This document shows, piece after piece, positions 1 through 7,640 of a DNA stretch of 36,900 nt; within the stretch, counting starts at the first letter, position 1, and each line of letters begins with the position of its first letter. The notes beneath the pieces were generated by a model. That model was not told where the DNA came from. It was given only the letters and a program-made list of their open reading frames with translations, and did not search any database. Source of the DNA: Sulfurovum sp. (lineage in GTDB: Bacteria; Campylobacterota; Campylobacteria; Campylobacterales; Sulfurovaceae); NCBI GenBank assembly GCA_027019175.1, contig JALUXB010000069.1, positions 1 to 36,900 of the forward strand. Reading direction: 5' to 3'. The position numbers and the translations under genes were made by a program.

Positions 1-1
1 G

Positions 2-67
2 AAAAACTTTGCCAAAGACCATCAGGTCAGTTGCTATGACTGCCATAACGGACCAAACGGGGATTAG
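2..67 (+). CDS. C-terminal end of a c-type (probably multiheme) cytochrome, partial
   Basis: Only the last 21 codons and the TAG stop are inside the window; the gene starts upstream. The visible peptide contains CYDCH, a canonical CxxCH covalent heme c site, six codons before the stop (HNGPNGD ending). A CxxCH so close to the C-terminus is common in multiheme cytochromes of Campylobacterota, so a periplasmic electron carrier or a respiratory subunit is likely, but the number of hemes cannot be seen. A terminator hairpin follows directly, so it probably ends its own transcript rather than reading into the next gene. Confidence 0.6.
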   Translation, partial: KNFAKDHQVSCYDCHNGPNGD

Positions 68-72
68 GCAGT

Positions 73-104
73 AAAGGGGAGGAGTATTCTCCTTCCTCTC
101 CTTT
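73..104 (+). terminator. Intrinsic terminator after the cytochrome gene
   Basis: A 12-bp stem (73-84 with 93-104, including two G-U pairs) closes an 8-base loop. It starts six bases after the cytochrome stop codon and is followed by a moderately T-rich stretch (tctgctattctt). The position argues for a real terminator, although the U tract is interrupted. Confidence 0.6.
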
Positions 105-173
105 CTGCTATTCTTCATAAAATCTTCATAAATCTGTTTTACACTTCTGTATCTTCATTAGAAAGAGTTACCC

Positions 174-1193
174 ATGGACAAAGCAAGACAACCAATGCGT
201 ACCGGTGTATCAGATATCGCCTTTCTCATCCTCTTTGCAGCAGAATTTACCTACTATCTGTTGATCCTGCAGACAGGGGTTGTGGCGTATCACCACTCAC
301 AACTTTCTGAAATATGGATGGTACCCGTCGGTGGTATGATGGGCATCGTACTTTCAGTAGCCCTTTTTCAGAAACGTGAAGTACTGATGCCGTGGCTGCT
401 TTTGCTGCAGTTGCTGCTTAGTGTTGCGTATGCAGATGCAAACGGTATGGCATTGTTCCTCCTCGGGCTCATTAGCGGGCTCACCGCACCGATGCTGCTC
501 TACCGCATTGACAAACTCTATATCGCAACGATTGCGTTGGGTGTATCCTACTTTATTGGTACGATGTTTTTCGACATTCCGGCACATGAACGTACAACGA
601 TCGCTGTAGCACTCAGTATAGTGGCACTTGCAGGATCGTTGTTCGCGCAGCCTGGGCGCAAAAAAGCTGTGTTGCGCCAAACGGTATCGGTCTACATGAT
701 CTTGACTGTCTTCTTGTGGCTGCTTTTGGATGCCGCGCTCTTTGAAACACTCTCACGCGATACACTCATGCATCTTTGGGGATGTGACACATACAGATGG
801 CATATCATCCTGTTTCACAGCTTGGGTCTTCTGGCTGCATATGCGCTTCGCAGATGGCGGCATACCGATGTTGCGATGATCGTACTCTTTCTGCTCGCCT
901 ATATGGCGTACAGTATGCACAACCGTGAGATACTGAGTATCGTCTATCCGTTTGTGATCTCCTACTACAATGTGGCGATACTCTATAGGTTGATGCATTT
1001 GGGGTATCTTCCTCTGGCTGTTGTTTCACTGGGGCTGTGGGGTGCATCGGGCATCGGCCTTATTATTGCCCTGTTACACGTTTTTTCGGCTGCCTGGAGC
1101 ATCCTTGCACTGCTTGCTGTTGTCGTACTCTTCAAAGCATTGCATACAAGGCTCTTTTTTACAGCCATACATTTTACTTCACTGAAAGGATAG
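174..1193 (+). CDS. Polytopic inner-membrane protein of unknown function
   Basis: A 339-residue protein made almost wholly of hydrophobic segments, about ten predicted membrane helices spread from residue 13 to the C-terminus, with short polar loops. I do not recognise the family. There is no obvious transporter signature, heme-binding His pair in a helix, or ATPase motif. It begins a run of co-directional genes: the YceI-like gene starts four bases after its stop. The context (heme-copper-like protein, YceI, ABC transporter) suggests a membrane job linked to respiration or to periplasmic protein or lipid handling, but this is inference. The upstream 106 bases hold the cytochrome terminator and probably the operon promoter; the GAAAGAG before the ATG is a weak ribosome site. 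Confidence 0.75.
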   Translation: MDKARQPMRTGVSDIAFLILFAAEFTYYLLILQTGVVAYHHSQLSEIWMVPVGGMMGIVLSVALFQKREVLMPWLLLLQLLLSVAYADANGMALFLLGLISGLTAPMLLYRIDKLYIATIALGVSYFIGTMFFDIPAHERTTIAVALSIVALAGSLFAQPGRKKAVLRQTVSVYMILTVFLWLLLDAALFETLSRDTLMHLWGCDTYRWHIILFHSLGLLAAYALRRWRHTDVAMIVLFLLAYMAYSMHNREILSIVYPFVISYYNVAILYRLMHLGYLPLAVVSLGLWGASGIGLIIALLHVFSAAWSILALLAVVVLFKALHTRLFFTAIHFTSLKG

Positions 1194-1197
1194 AACC

Positions 1198-1725
1198 ATG
1201 AAAAAAACACTACTCTTTACACTGCTATTTATCACTGCTGCCTTTGGAAAAACACTACAGGTGGAAAACGGTGTTGTCAAAGCGCATACCGAAGTGCTTG
1301 GCGATTCTACAATTGATCCTGAAACGCATGTTCTGATATCGCACCTTACGATGGCAGATGATGTCGCTTCTATGAAAGGGAGCATCGATGCCTCTATACT
1401 GAAACTCAAAAGTGACAATGAAGACAGGGATGAGCATATGGTCAAGGCGCTTGAAAGCCTCAAATATCCTATGGCGCACTATGAGGTTAAAGAAATTTTG
1501 AAAAAATCCAGAGGCTACACGATCAACGGGATAATGGAGTTTCACGGTGTCAAGCGTCCGCTTTCGTTCGATTCGGATATAGTGAAGCATGGTGACAAGG
1601 TTGACATTACGGCAAAGGGCTCGATCCGTTTGTCTGACTATCAGGTCAAACCTATCAAGCTGCTGTTTTTGAGCGTTCGTGACAGGGTTGACCTCAATAT
1701 CCATCTTGTCCTGAAAACGAGATAG
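1198..1725 (+). CDS. YceI-like periplasmic protein
   Basis: 175 residues. A signal peptide (KK, hydrophobic core, cleavage near AFG-K at about residue 18) is followed by a lipocalin-like YceI domain. Supporting features are the internal stretch YTINGIMEFHGVKRPLSFD and a terminal amphipathic beta pattern ending IHLVLKTR. YceI proteins form a beta-barrel that binds polyisoprenoid or quinone-like lipids in the periplasm; the substrate here is unknown. It lies 4 bases after the membrane protein gene and 6 bases before the ABC permease gene, so it is surely in the same operon. A second YceI-type gene occurs at 11957-12565. The sequence is divergent, so the family call is good but not certain. Confidence 0.75.
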   Translation: MKKTLLFTLLFITAAFGKTLQVENGVVKAHTEVLGDSTIDPETHVLISHLTMADDVASMKGSIDASILKLKSDNEDRDEHMVKALESLKYPMAHYEVKEILKKSRGYTINGIMEFHGVKRPLSFDSDIVKHGDKVDITAKGSIRLSDYQVKPIKLLFLSVRDRVDLNIHLVLKTR

Positions 1726-1731
1726 GCCGGT

Positions 1732-2805
1732 ATGTTCCGCTCCCTGCTGCACTACCGCTACAAGACACTGCTGATTGTACTCTCCGCCACCGCGGCGATC
1801 ACCTCGACCTTTCTGATCACCGCACTTAGCAACGGCATTGTGCAGATGTATGCGCAGATGCTACGAACCGATGGAGATATTATTGTGATGCAAAAAGGGG
1901 TGGCAGATACTTTTTTCAGCGATGTCAACCTCTCTCTTGGCAGATCTATAGCATTGTTTGATGGGGTGCGCTCTGTCGAGGGGGTCATAGTAGGTGCGGG
2001 AAAGATAGACACCGTTCCCATTGCCGGGATCTACGGTGTTACCCCAAACCGTTATGGCAACTATGCACTTAGCAGCGGACGCTACCCAAAAAAAAACGCA
2101 GAGGTGATGATCGGCGAGAGCATCAATATGCTGCTGGTTGATCCTGAGCAGATCACACTGTTTGGAAAAACGTTTCATGTCACCGGTGTCTATCACAGCG
2201 ACATCGGCTTTGAGAACGGGGGTGTGGTGATCAACATCCATGATGCACAGAAGCTTTTTAAAAAAAGTGCTTCCTTTCTGCTTGTCAGCCTCAAAGATCT
2301 CGCCAAAGCCGATGAGATCATTGGAAAAATAAACAGACTGGATGAGAATGTGGTTGCCAAATCGACCGATGCCTTCATCGACAGCTACAACCAGTTCAAG
2401 ATCATCCGTATTTCCGGCGGTGTGATCGCCTCAATCTCTTTTTTGATGGGCTTTCTTGCTATTGTAAGCCTGATGAGTATGATGATCGGAGACAGAACCT
2501 ACGAGTTTGGCATCAAACGGGCACTGGGTATCTCAAAAATGCGCATACTCATGGAGGTCATGGCAGAGGTGATCGTGCTGACACTCTTCTCCTTTGCACT
2601 GGCATATCTTGTGGCAGAGGGTGTACTCTATGTACTTGAGCACATCAAAAAGTTTCAGGGATATCTGAGCGGGGAGATCGATGCAACGCTCTTTGTGCAA
2701 CTGCTTGGCGGTTCTCTGCTTATGGCAGTACTGGGTGCCATGATCCCTGCATTGATGGCATCGCGTGTCGATCCTGTCACACTGATCAACAGGGGGCGGG
2801 CATGA
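1732..2805 (+). CDS. ABC transporter permease, FtsX/MacB/LolE type
   Basis: 357 residues with the topology of the FtsX/MacB superfamily: one N-terminal membrane helix (about 10-32), a large extracytoplasmic domain (about 35-220, MacB_PCD-like), then three C-terminal helices (about 228-252, 283-303, 320-342) with the typical cytoplasmic motif EFGIKRALGISKMRI between helices 2 and 3 and the closing MASRVDPVTLI. Such permeases work as mechanotransmitters, moving lipoproteins, peptides or other periplasmic substrates without classic transmembrane transport. The stop overlaps the start of the ATPase gene by four bases (ATGA), so the two form one transporter. The substrate is unknown; lipoprotein release or assembly of the neighbouring exported proteins is possible. 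Confidence 0.88.
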   Translation: MFRSLLHYRYKTLLIVLSATAAITSTFLITALSNGIVQMYAQMLRTDGDIIVMQKGVADTFFSDVNLSLGRSIALFDGVRSVEGVIVGAGKIDTVPIAGIYGVTPNRYGNYALSSGRYPKKNAEVMIGESINMLLVDPEQITLFGKTFHVTGVYHSDIGFENGGVVINIHDAQKLFKKSASFLLVSLKDLAKADEIIGKINRLDENVVAKSTDAFIDSYNQFKIIRISGGVIASISFLMGFLAIVSLMSMMIGDRTYEFGIKRALGISKMRILMEVMAEVIVLTLFSFALAYLVAEGVLYVLEHIKKFQGYLSGEIDATLFVQLLGGSLLMAVLGAMIPALMASRVDPVTLINRGRA

Positions 2806-3413
2806 TAGAAGCAAAATCCATTACCCATTTTTACGGCAATGAAGCGATACTGCATGACATCTCACTGACCATAGAAGAGGGGAGTTTTACGGTACTAAGC
2901 GGTGAGAGCGGCAGCGGCAAGTCCACTTTGCTGAGCATTCTCTCGACACTGCTTCGCCCAAGCCGTGGCAGCATACACTACGACCAAAAGGATACGGCAG
3001 AGATCAAAAAGATAGATGCTTTCCGAAACGCAAACATCGGGTTTGTGTTCCAGTTTCACTATCTGATCGCGCATCTGACCCTGCTGGAGAATATCATGAT
3101 TGCATCACGCAAAGAGAAGGCAGAAGGCATTGCACTGTTGGAGAGACTGGGTATTAGGCATCTTGCGCACCGCTTTCCAGACGAAATATCAGGCGGCGAG
3201 CGCCAAAGGGCTGCCATTGCCAGAGCACTCATTAATGAGCCGCGCTATCTCTTTGCCGATGAACCTACAGGCAACCTCGATACAAAAAATTCTGAAGCGG
3301 TATTTGATTTACTGCGTGAGCTTGATGCCACAGTGATTGTTGCCACACACGATACCAAACGCATTGCATCAAGTGATAAAATAATTCAACTTAAGGATGG
3401 ACGACTGTGTTAA
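2802..3413 (+). CDS. ABC transporter ATPase, LolD/MacB type
   Basis: 203 residues. Walker A GESGSGKST (residues 34-42), signature ISGGERQR, Walker B YLFADEPTG with the catalytic Glu, D-loop NLDT and the switch His in VIVATHDT are all present, so it should hydrolyse ATP. The size and the LDT.NS...F.LL tail fit the LolD/FtsE/MacB-N group that partners FtsX-type permeases. Its start overlaps the permease stop (ATGA) and its own stop overlaps the next gene, which starts at GTG 3407. It is the energising subunit of the 1732-2805 permease. Confidence 0.92.
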   Translation: MIEAKSITHFYGNEAILHDISLTIEEGSFTVLSGESGSGKSTLLSILSTLLRPSRGSIHYDQKDTAEIKKIDAFRNANIGFVFQFHYLIAHLTLLENIMIASRKEKAEGIALLERLGIRHLAHRFPDEISGGERQRAAIARALINEPRYLFADEPTGNLDTKNSEAVFDLLRELDATVIVATHDTKRIASSDKIIQLKDGRLC

Positions 3414-4990
3414 ATAAGATGCTTCTCCCACACATACGGTTTTCCTATATGTTTTTAGTATTGGCAGCTTGTTTTGGACTACTCTATGCACTGCAGCTGC
3501 TTGGTATCGGTACAGATCTTATTCGTCCCGATCTGATGCGTTCGTTGCATATTTCGCTGATGCTGTACGGGTTTGTACCGCTGATGATGACGCTGCTGCC
3601 TTTTGCACTCTTTGACAAAGAGGGAATACTGCATGCAGGATCACTGCGTAATCTTGAACGTTTTTTGTGGCTGTGGTACATCTTTTTGGTCTTTATGATC
3701 CTCTCCATACTCGCAGGCGTGACACGCGGGCTTCCCTTTTATGACTTTGCCTATGAACTCAACGCCATTTTGGCACTTGCCGGGCTGTTTTACATCGCTG
3801 CACTCATACAGAATGTGCGCAACTATCCCAAGGTACCGCGCTGGGTCAAAGTATCGCTCTTTTTGGTTATCATCAGCCCTCTGGCGCTGCTTATTTTGAT
3901 GAATCCTCAGTATGGACAGGTGGAGAAGATGCTGCAGGGACCTCACGGTGACAATACACTGGGCATGAGCTTTGCGCTGGTGGTGATCTACTACCTTGTC
4001 ATCAAACTCTCTTCCGAAAAGATCAGTTTTGAGACCAAGTGGCATTTTCTGTGGCAGATCCCGCTTGCCGGCTACGCAGTAAGCGTACTCTGCCGCATCT
4101 TTGTCGGTACACTCAGCTACAATGCCGAATGGTTCTTTCAGTACCTGACACTACTTTATGTTCCGCTGCTGTACCGCTGGTGGAAAGATGCCGGGCTTAG
4201 CATCGCAAAGAACCGTCTGCTTTTCATCTCTATTGCAGCATTTCTCTTTGCCGATGTGGAGGGCAATATTCTCTTTATCCCCTCACTTCGCCATCTCTTT
4301 CACCGCAATGATCTTGTGGTAGGGCATGCCCATGTCGCGGTGGGTATCGGGCTGCTCTTTTTGGCATTGGCGATCATCAAACCCTATATGAGTGTAGGAA
4401 GATATAAAGCCTATTTTTGGGCACTTATGCTCTCTCTTATGGCTGTTGTTCTGAGTATCAGCGGCATAGAACAGGCAGGATTCGCTGACATGCATACAGA
4501 AAAACTGTGGGAGTGCCGTGCGCTGTTTGGCGCACTCTTTTTGGCAGGGCTGCTTTACCGTCCGACAGGCATTGGGACAGACTATCTGCGAAGATGGGTA
4601 CACACATGGAACACAATAACCTTGTATAATGCAGCAGGTTTTCTCTCTGACGGTGTCGGTGGTGTACTGTTGCTGCTCTTTGGCAAAGCACTTTATGATA
4701 TGGCGGGTATACCGTTTGCACCCGGGTATCAGCAGATCGTCTTTGGTTTTGTTGCCGCTGTAGGTGCCATCCACTTGATGGGGGTGCTCTATCCGCGTTA
4801 CGGTGAAGCGAGTGCACGCGCAACTGTTTTGGCGCGCATTGTCACTGCCGCTGGCTTTTTTGCACTTTACAAAAACGGTACATTTGGGTGGATCGGGGCG
4901 TTTATCTGCATGACCGATCTGCTCTTTGTGTTGGTGTATCTTATATTTATCAAAAAGGAACCTTCTTATGAAAAAAACGATATGGATTAG
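3407..4990 (+). CDS. Heme-copper-oxidase-like membrane subunit lacking the CuB site
   Basis: 527 residues, about 14 membrane helices. It aligns by eye to CcoN (cbb3 oxidase subunit I). RSLHISLMLYGF matches the helix-II heme ligand region (H48). VVGHAHVAVGIG matches the helix-X HxH (H307, H309). EKMLQGPHGDNTLG aligns without gaps to the CcoN helix-VI motif ending GHNAVG, but the CuB ligand His is D182. In the helix-VII region (about 203-235) the HH pair is absent. Heme binding therefore looks possible while the usual binuclear centre does not. I place the start at GTG 3407 because AAGGA lies ten bases upstream; ATG 3419 is too far from it. The stop overlaps the next gene by 23 bases. It could be a quinol/heme electron-transfer or NO-related protein; the function is unknown. 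Confidence 0.7.
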   Translation: MLNKMLLPHIRFSYMFLVLAACFGLLYALQLLGIGTDLIRPDLMRSLHISLMLYGFVPLMMTLLPFALFDKEGILHAGSLRNLERFLWLWYIFLVFMILSILAGVTRGLPFYDFAYELNAILALAGLFYIAALIQNVRNYPKVPRWVKVSLFLVIISPLALLILMNPQYGQVEKMLQGPHGDNTLGMSFALVVIYYLVIKLSSEKISFETKWHFLWQIPLAGYAVSVLCRIFVGTLSYNAEWFFQYLTLLYVPLLYRWWKDAGLSIAKNRLLFISIAAFLFADVEGNILFIPSLRHLFHRNDLVVGHAHVAVGIGLLFLALAIIKPYMSVGRYKAYFWALMLSLMAVVLSISGIEQAGFADMHTEKLWECRALFGALFLAGLLYRPTGIGTDYLRRWVHTWNTITLYNAAGFLSDGVGGVLLLLFGKALYDMAGIPFAPGYQQIVFGFVAAVGAIHLMGVLYPRYGEASARATVLARIVTAAGFFALYKNGTFGWIGAFICMTDLLFVLVYLIFIKKEPSYEKNDMD

Positions 4991-5420
4991 TCTTTGCTTG
5001 ACACTCGGACTCTTTGCCGATCTGAAGATCGGTCAGCACTTTCCCAAACAGACATTCACCGACCAGTTTGGCAATACGATGCAGGTAGGCAAACATGACC
5101 GATGGGTCTGTGTCACTTTTGAAAAAAATGTCGCTGTTGCCTTGACCAAAGAGGTCAAAAAGGTACCTAAAGGATATCTTGAAAAACACCGTGTGCGTTT
5201 TATCTCTGACATCAGTGCCATGCCCTCATTCATCACTGCCATGTTTGCGCTGCCGATGATGAAGAAGTACCCTTTTTCTGTCTGGCTCATTCGTGATGAG
5301 AGCGGAAAAGTGTATGACCGTAAACCGGGGATGGTGACGCTCTACAGGCTTAAAAGAGGCAAAGTAGCTTCTAAACGCTTTATTGAGCCGCAGGCACTGC
5401 TGCACATTGTGGACAAATGA
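4968..5420 (+). CDS. Small exported protein, possibly thioredoxin-fold
   Basis: 150 residues from ATG 4968, chosen because AAGGA sits just upstream and because the resulting N-terminus (MKKTIWISLCLTLGLFA) is a clean signal peptide; a longer reading frame from 4926 would destroy it. The mature part (GQHFPKQTFTDQFGN, then RWVCVTFEK, ISAMPSFI, YPFSVWLIRDESG) has the rhythm of a redoxin-like alpha/beta fold, but there is no CxxC pair, so disulfide chemistry is unlikely. The family is not recognised. It overlaps the oxidase-like gene at its 5' end and the following hydrolase gene by four bases, so all three are probably co-translated. Confidence 0.7.
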   Translation: MKKTIWISLCLTLGLFADLKIGQHFPKQTFTDQFGNTMQVGKHDRWVCVTFEKNVAVALTKEVKKVPKGYLEKHRVRFISDISAMPSFITAMFALPMMKKYPFSVWLIRDESGKVYDRKPGMVTLYRLKRGKVASKRFIEPQALLHIVDK

Positions 5421-6331
5421 TCAAACAAAACAAAAAAGGGCGGTTTGACGGGGCACTCAACAGCCTGCGCACACTGCGCTTTCGTGATGTGCTCAAGTGG
5501 AAACTTCTACACCCTTACAGCCCTATAAAGTCCCATAAGCGTCTTGTGGTAAAAGATGAGCATGAGAAGCTCATAGCTGCCCAAGACTATCTTTGCTGGC
5601 TTGGACATGCCTCCTTTTTGCTCCAGCTTGGTGGTAAACGTATCTTGATCGATCCTGTCTTTGGGGATATCCCTTTTTATAAACGGGATATTCCTGCACC
5701 CTATACGCCTGCGATGCTTCCAAACATAGACTTTTTGCTGCTCTCCCATACCCACTATGACCATTTCGATGCCCCTTCTCTTCGTCAGATCAGCAAGTAC
5801 ACAAAGCAGGCTTTACTGCCGCTTCAGATGGGATGTCTGTTGAAACGTACTGTAAAATCCAATCTTCACTGTACAGAACTAAACTGGTTTGAACGGTATG
5901 AAGAGGAGGACTTTGCCGTGACACTGGTACCTGCTAAACATTGGAGCAGACGTGGAGTGTTCGATACCAACAGAGTGTTATGGGGCGGATTTGTCATAGA
6001 ATATGGGGGAAAGACCGTCTATTTTTCAGGTGATACGGCGTTTGATACCCATTTTGAGGCCATTGGCTCCTGTTTTGACATTGACATCGCCATACTCCCC
6101 ATCGGTGCCTACCGTCCAAGAGAGGTGATGAAACACAACCACCTCGACCCGCAGGAGGCGTATGATGCCTTTAAAATGCTCGGTGCAAAGCAGATGGTTC
6201 CCATGCACTACGGTACCTTCAAACTCTCCGATGAACCGCTGGACGAACCCTTGGCATGGTTACGTAATATTACAAATTCTGCTTCGGAAGAGATAAGGGT
6301 TTTGGAAGTGGGAGAAGTCTATACAATATGA
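5417..6331 (+). CDS. Metallo-beta-lactamase-fold hydrolase, NAPE-PLD-like
   Basis: 304 residues. The metal motif HTHYDH (residues 111-116), later His in AKHWSRRG, the bridging Asp in FSGDTAFD, and the closing His in PMHYGTF form a complete dinuclear zinc site. WLGHASFLLQLGGKRILIDP near the N-terminus and the LDPQEAYDAFKMLGAKQMVPMHYG C-terminus are typical of the NAPE-PLD / YfhI-like branch (L-ascorbate-6-phosphate lactonase fold relatives), which often act on phosphodiesters. The bacterial substrate is unknown. No signal peptide is seen, so it is probably cytoplasmic. The start overlaps the preceding stop (ATGA). Confidence 0.88.
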   Translation: MIKQNKKGRFDGALNSLRTLRFRDVLKWKLLHPYSPIKSHKRLVVKDEHEKLIAAQDYLCWLGHASFLLQLGGKRILIDPVFGDIPFYKRDIPAPYTPAMLPNIDFLLLSHTHYDHFDAPSLRQISKYTKQALLPLQMGCLLKRTVKSNLHCTELNWFERYEEEDFAVTLVPAKHWSRRGVFDTNRVLWGGFVIEYGGKTVYFSGDTAFDTHFEAIGSCFDIDIAILPIGAYRPREVMKHNHLDPQEAYDAFKMLGAKQMVPMHYGTFKLSDEPLDEPLAWLRNITNSASEEIRVLEVGEVYTI

Positions 6332-6343
6332 TATAATCGCGCC

Positions 6344-7567
6344 ATGACACACGAAGAAAAACTCGCCAAAGCCAAAGCCAAACTGATGCTTGAACACCCC
6401 TACATCGGTTCTGTCGCGACAGTATTGAAGATGGATGCAGACAGCAATGCGCTGACATTCGGCAGTGACGGCACGAAGCTGACCTATAATGAAGAGTATA
6501 TTGAACGGGCACCGCTGGATGAGATCGAGTTTGCGCTTGCAAATGGAGCGATGCATGCACTGCTGAAGCACCATGAGCGCATAGAACAGCGTGTGGGGCG
6601 CATCTGGCAGGCAGCTACTGATCTTGCGGTCAACAGTATGCTGGTAAAAAATGATTTTACACTGCCTCCCCATGCCTACTATGATGAGCGCTTCGAGAAT
6701 ATGTATGCCGAAGAGATTTACGACATTCTCAAAGACGAAATGATCTACAACCAGACACGCGATGAGACCGAAGCCCCCACACCCGATGACGTACCGCCTC
6801 AGGAGGGAGAGGAGGAGAGCAGAGAACAGCAGACACAAACACAGAACGATATGCCGACAGAGCCTCCGCAAAAAGAGGAACAGGCTGCTGAAATACCACA
6901 ACCGCTTGCAGCACAGGAGGAAGATTCACTCACACCTGAAGAACTCTCTGCACTTCAAGAGGAGCTTACAGAGTATTTCGAGCAGATTTTCCAGAAGTTC
7001 AAGCGCCAGGGGGAGCTGCCCAAAGGGCTTGAGCTTGTGGTGCCTGCCTACTTTTCGCACAAGATCCACTGGCGTGAGCTCCTCTACCGCTACATTGCCG
7101 AGTTTGCCAAAAGTACCTACAGCTTCATGCCGCCAAATCCCAAGTACCTCTACCGCGGCATCTGTCTGCCAAGCCTCAGTTCCGACCTGCTGCGCATCGT
7201 TGTTGCCGTCGATACCTCAGGCTCGGTCGATGAAACACTGCTGGGAACGTTTCTTGGTGAAGTAGAGGGTATTATGCAAAGCTACGGAAACTATGAAATA
7301 GACCTTATAACTGCGGATGCGAAGGTACATAGCCACACAGTATTTCTGCCGGGTGAAGCGCTTGACTATACCCTGACTGGAGGAGGGGGAACCGATTTTA
7401 GACCGGTTTTCGAACACATAGCACGTGAAGTAAGCTATCCGACACTGCTGCTCTACTTTACCGACGGTATGGGAACTTTTCCGGCAGAAGCACCGGGTTA
7501 CGATGTAATGTGGGTAATGCCCGAAAGCAGAGAGGTACCGTTTGGCGAAGTGCTCTTGTTGAATTGA
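6344..7567 (+). CDS. DUF2201-type protein: degenerate metallopeptidase domain plus VWA domain
   Basis: 407 residues with two conserved parts joined by an acidic, Glu/Gln/Pro-rich linker (about 145-200). The N-terminal part matches the putative metallopeptidase domain of DUF2201, but the usual HExxH reads NGAMH (LANGAMHALLKHHER), so the first zinc ligand and the catalytic Glu are missing. The following IWQAATDLAVN motif is kept. The C-terminal VWA-like domain has an intact MIDAS: DTSGS, TGGGGTDF and the FTDG Asp. VWA partners in this family usually work with a MoxR-type AAA+ ATPase, but none is adjacent in this window. It starts 12 bases after the hydrolase gene, so it is probably the last member of that operon. 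Confidence 0.82.
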   Translation: MTHEEKLAKAKAKLMLEHPYIGSVATVLKMDADSNALTFGSDGTKLTYNEEYIERAPLDEIEFALANGAMHALLKHHERIEQRVGRIWQAATDLAVNSMLVKNDFTLPPHAYYDERFENMYAEEIYDILKDEMIYNQTRDETEAPTPDDVPPQEGEEESREQQTQTQNDMPTEPPQKEEQAAEIPQPLAAQEEDSLTPEELSALQEELTEYFEQIFQKFKRQGELPKGLELVVPAYFSHKIHWRELLYRYIAEFAKSTYSFMPPNPKYLYRGICLPSLSSDLLRIVVAVDTSGSVDETLLGTFLGEVEGIMQSYGNYEIDLITADAKVHSHTVFLPGEALDYTLTGGGGTDFRPVFEHIAREVSYPTLLLYFTDGMGTFPAEAPGYDVMWVMPESREVPFGEVLLLN

Positions 7568-7640
7568 CCGTTCCGAATTAACATCCGATTTAATATCTTT
7601 GGATATACTCCGATAAATTCATATATCATAGGATATTTTT

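Noticed and set aside
4926-4967. Longer N-terminus of the small exported protein
   Set aside because: It lies within the oxidase-like gene, destroys the signal peptide and lacks a ribosome site.
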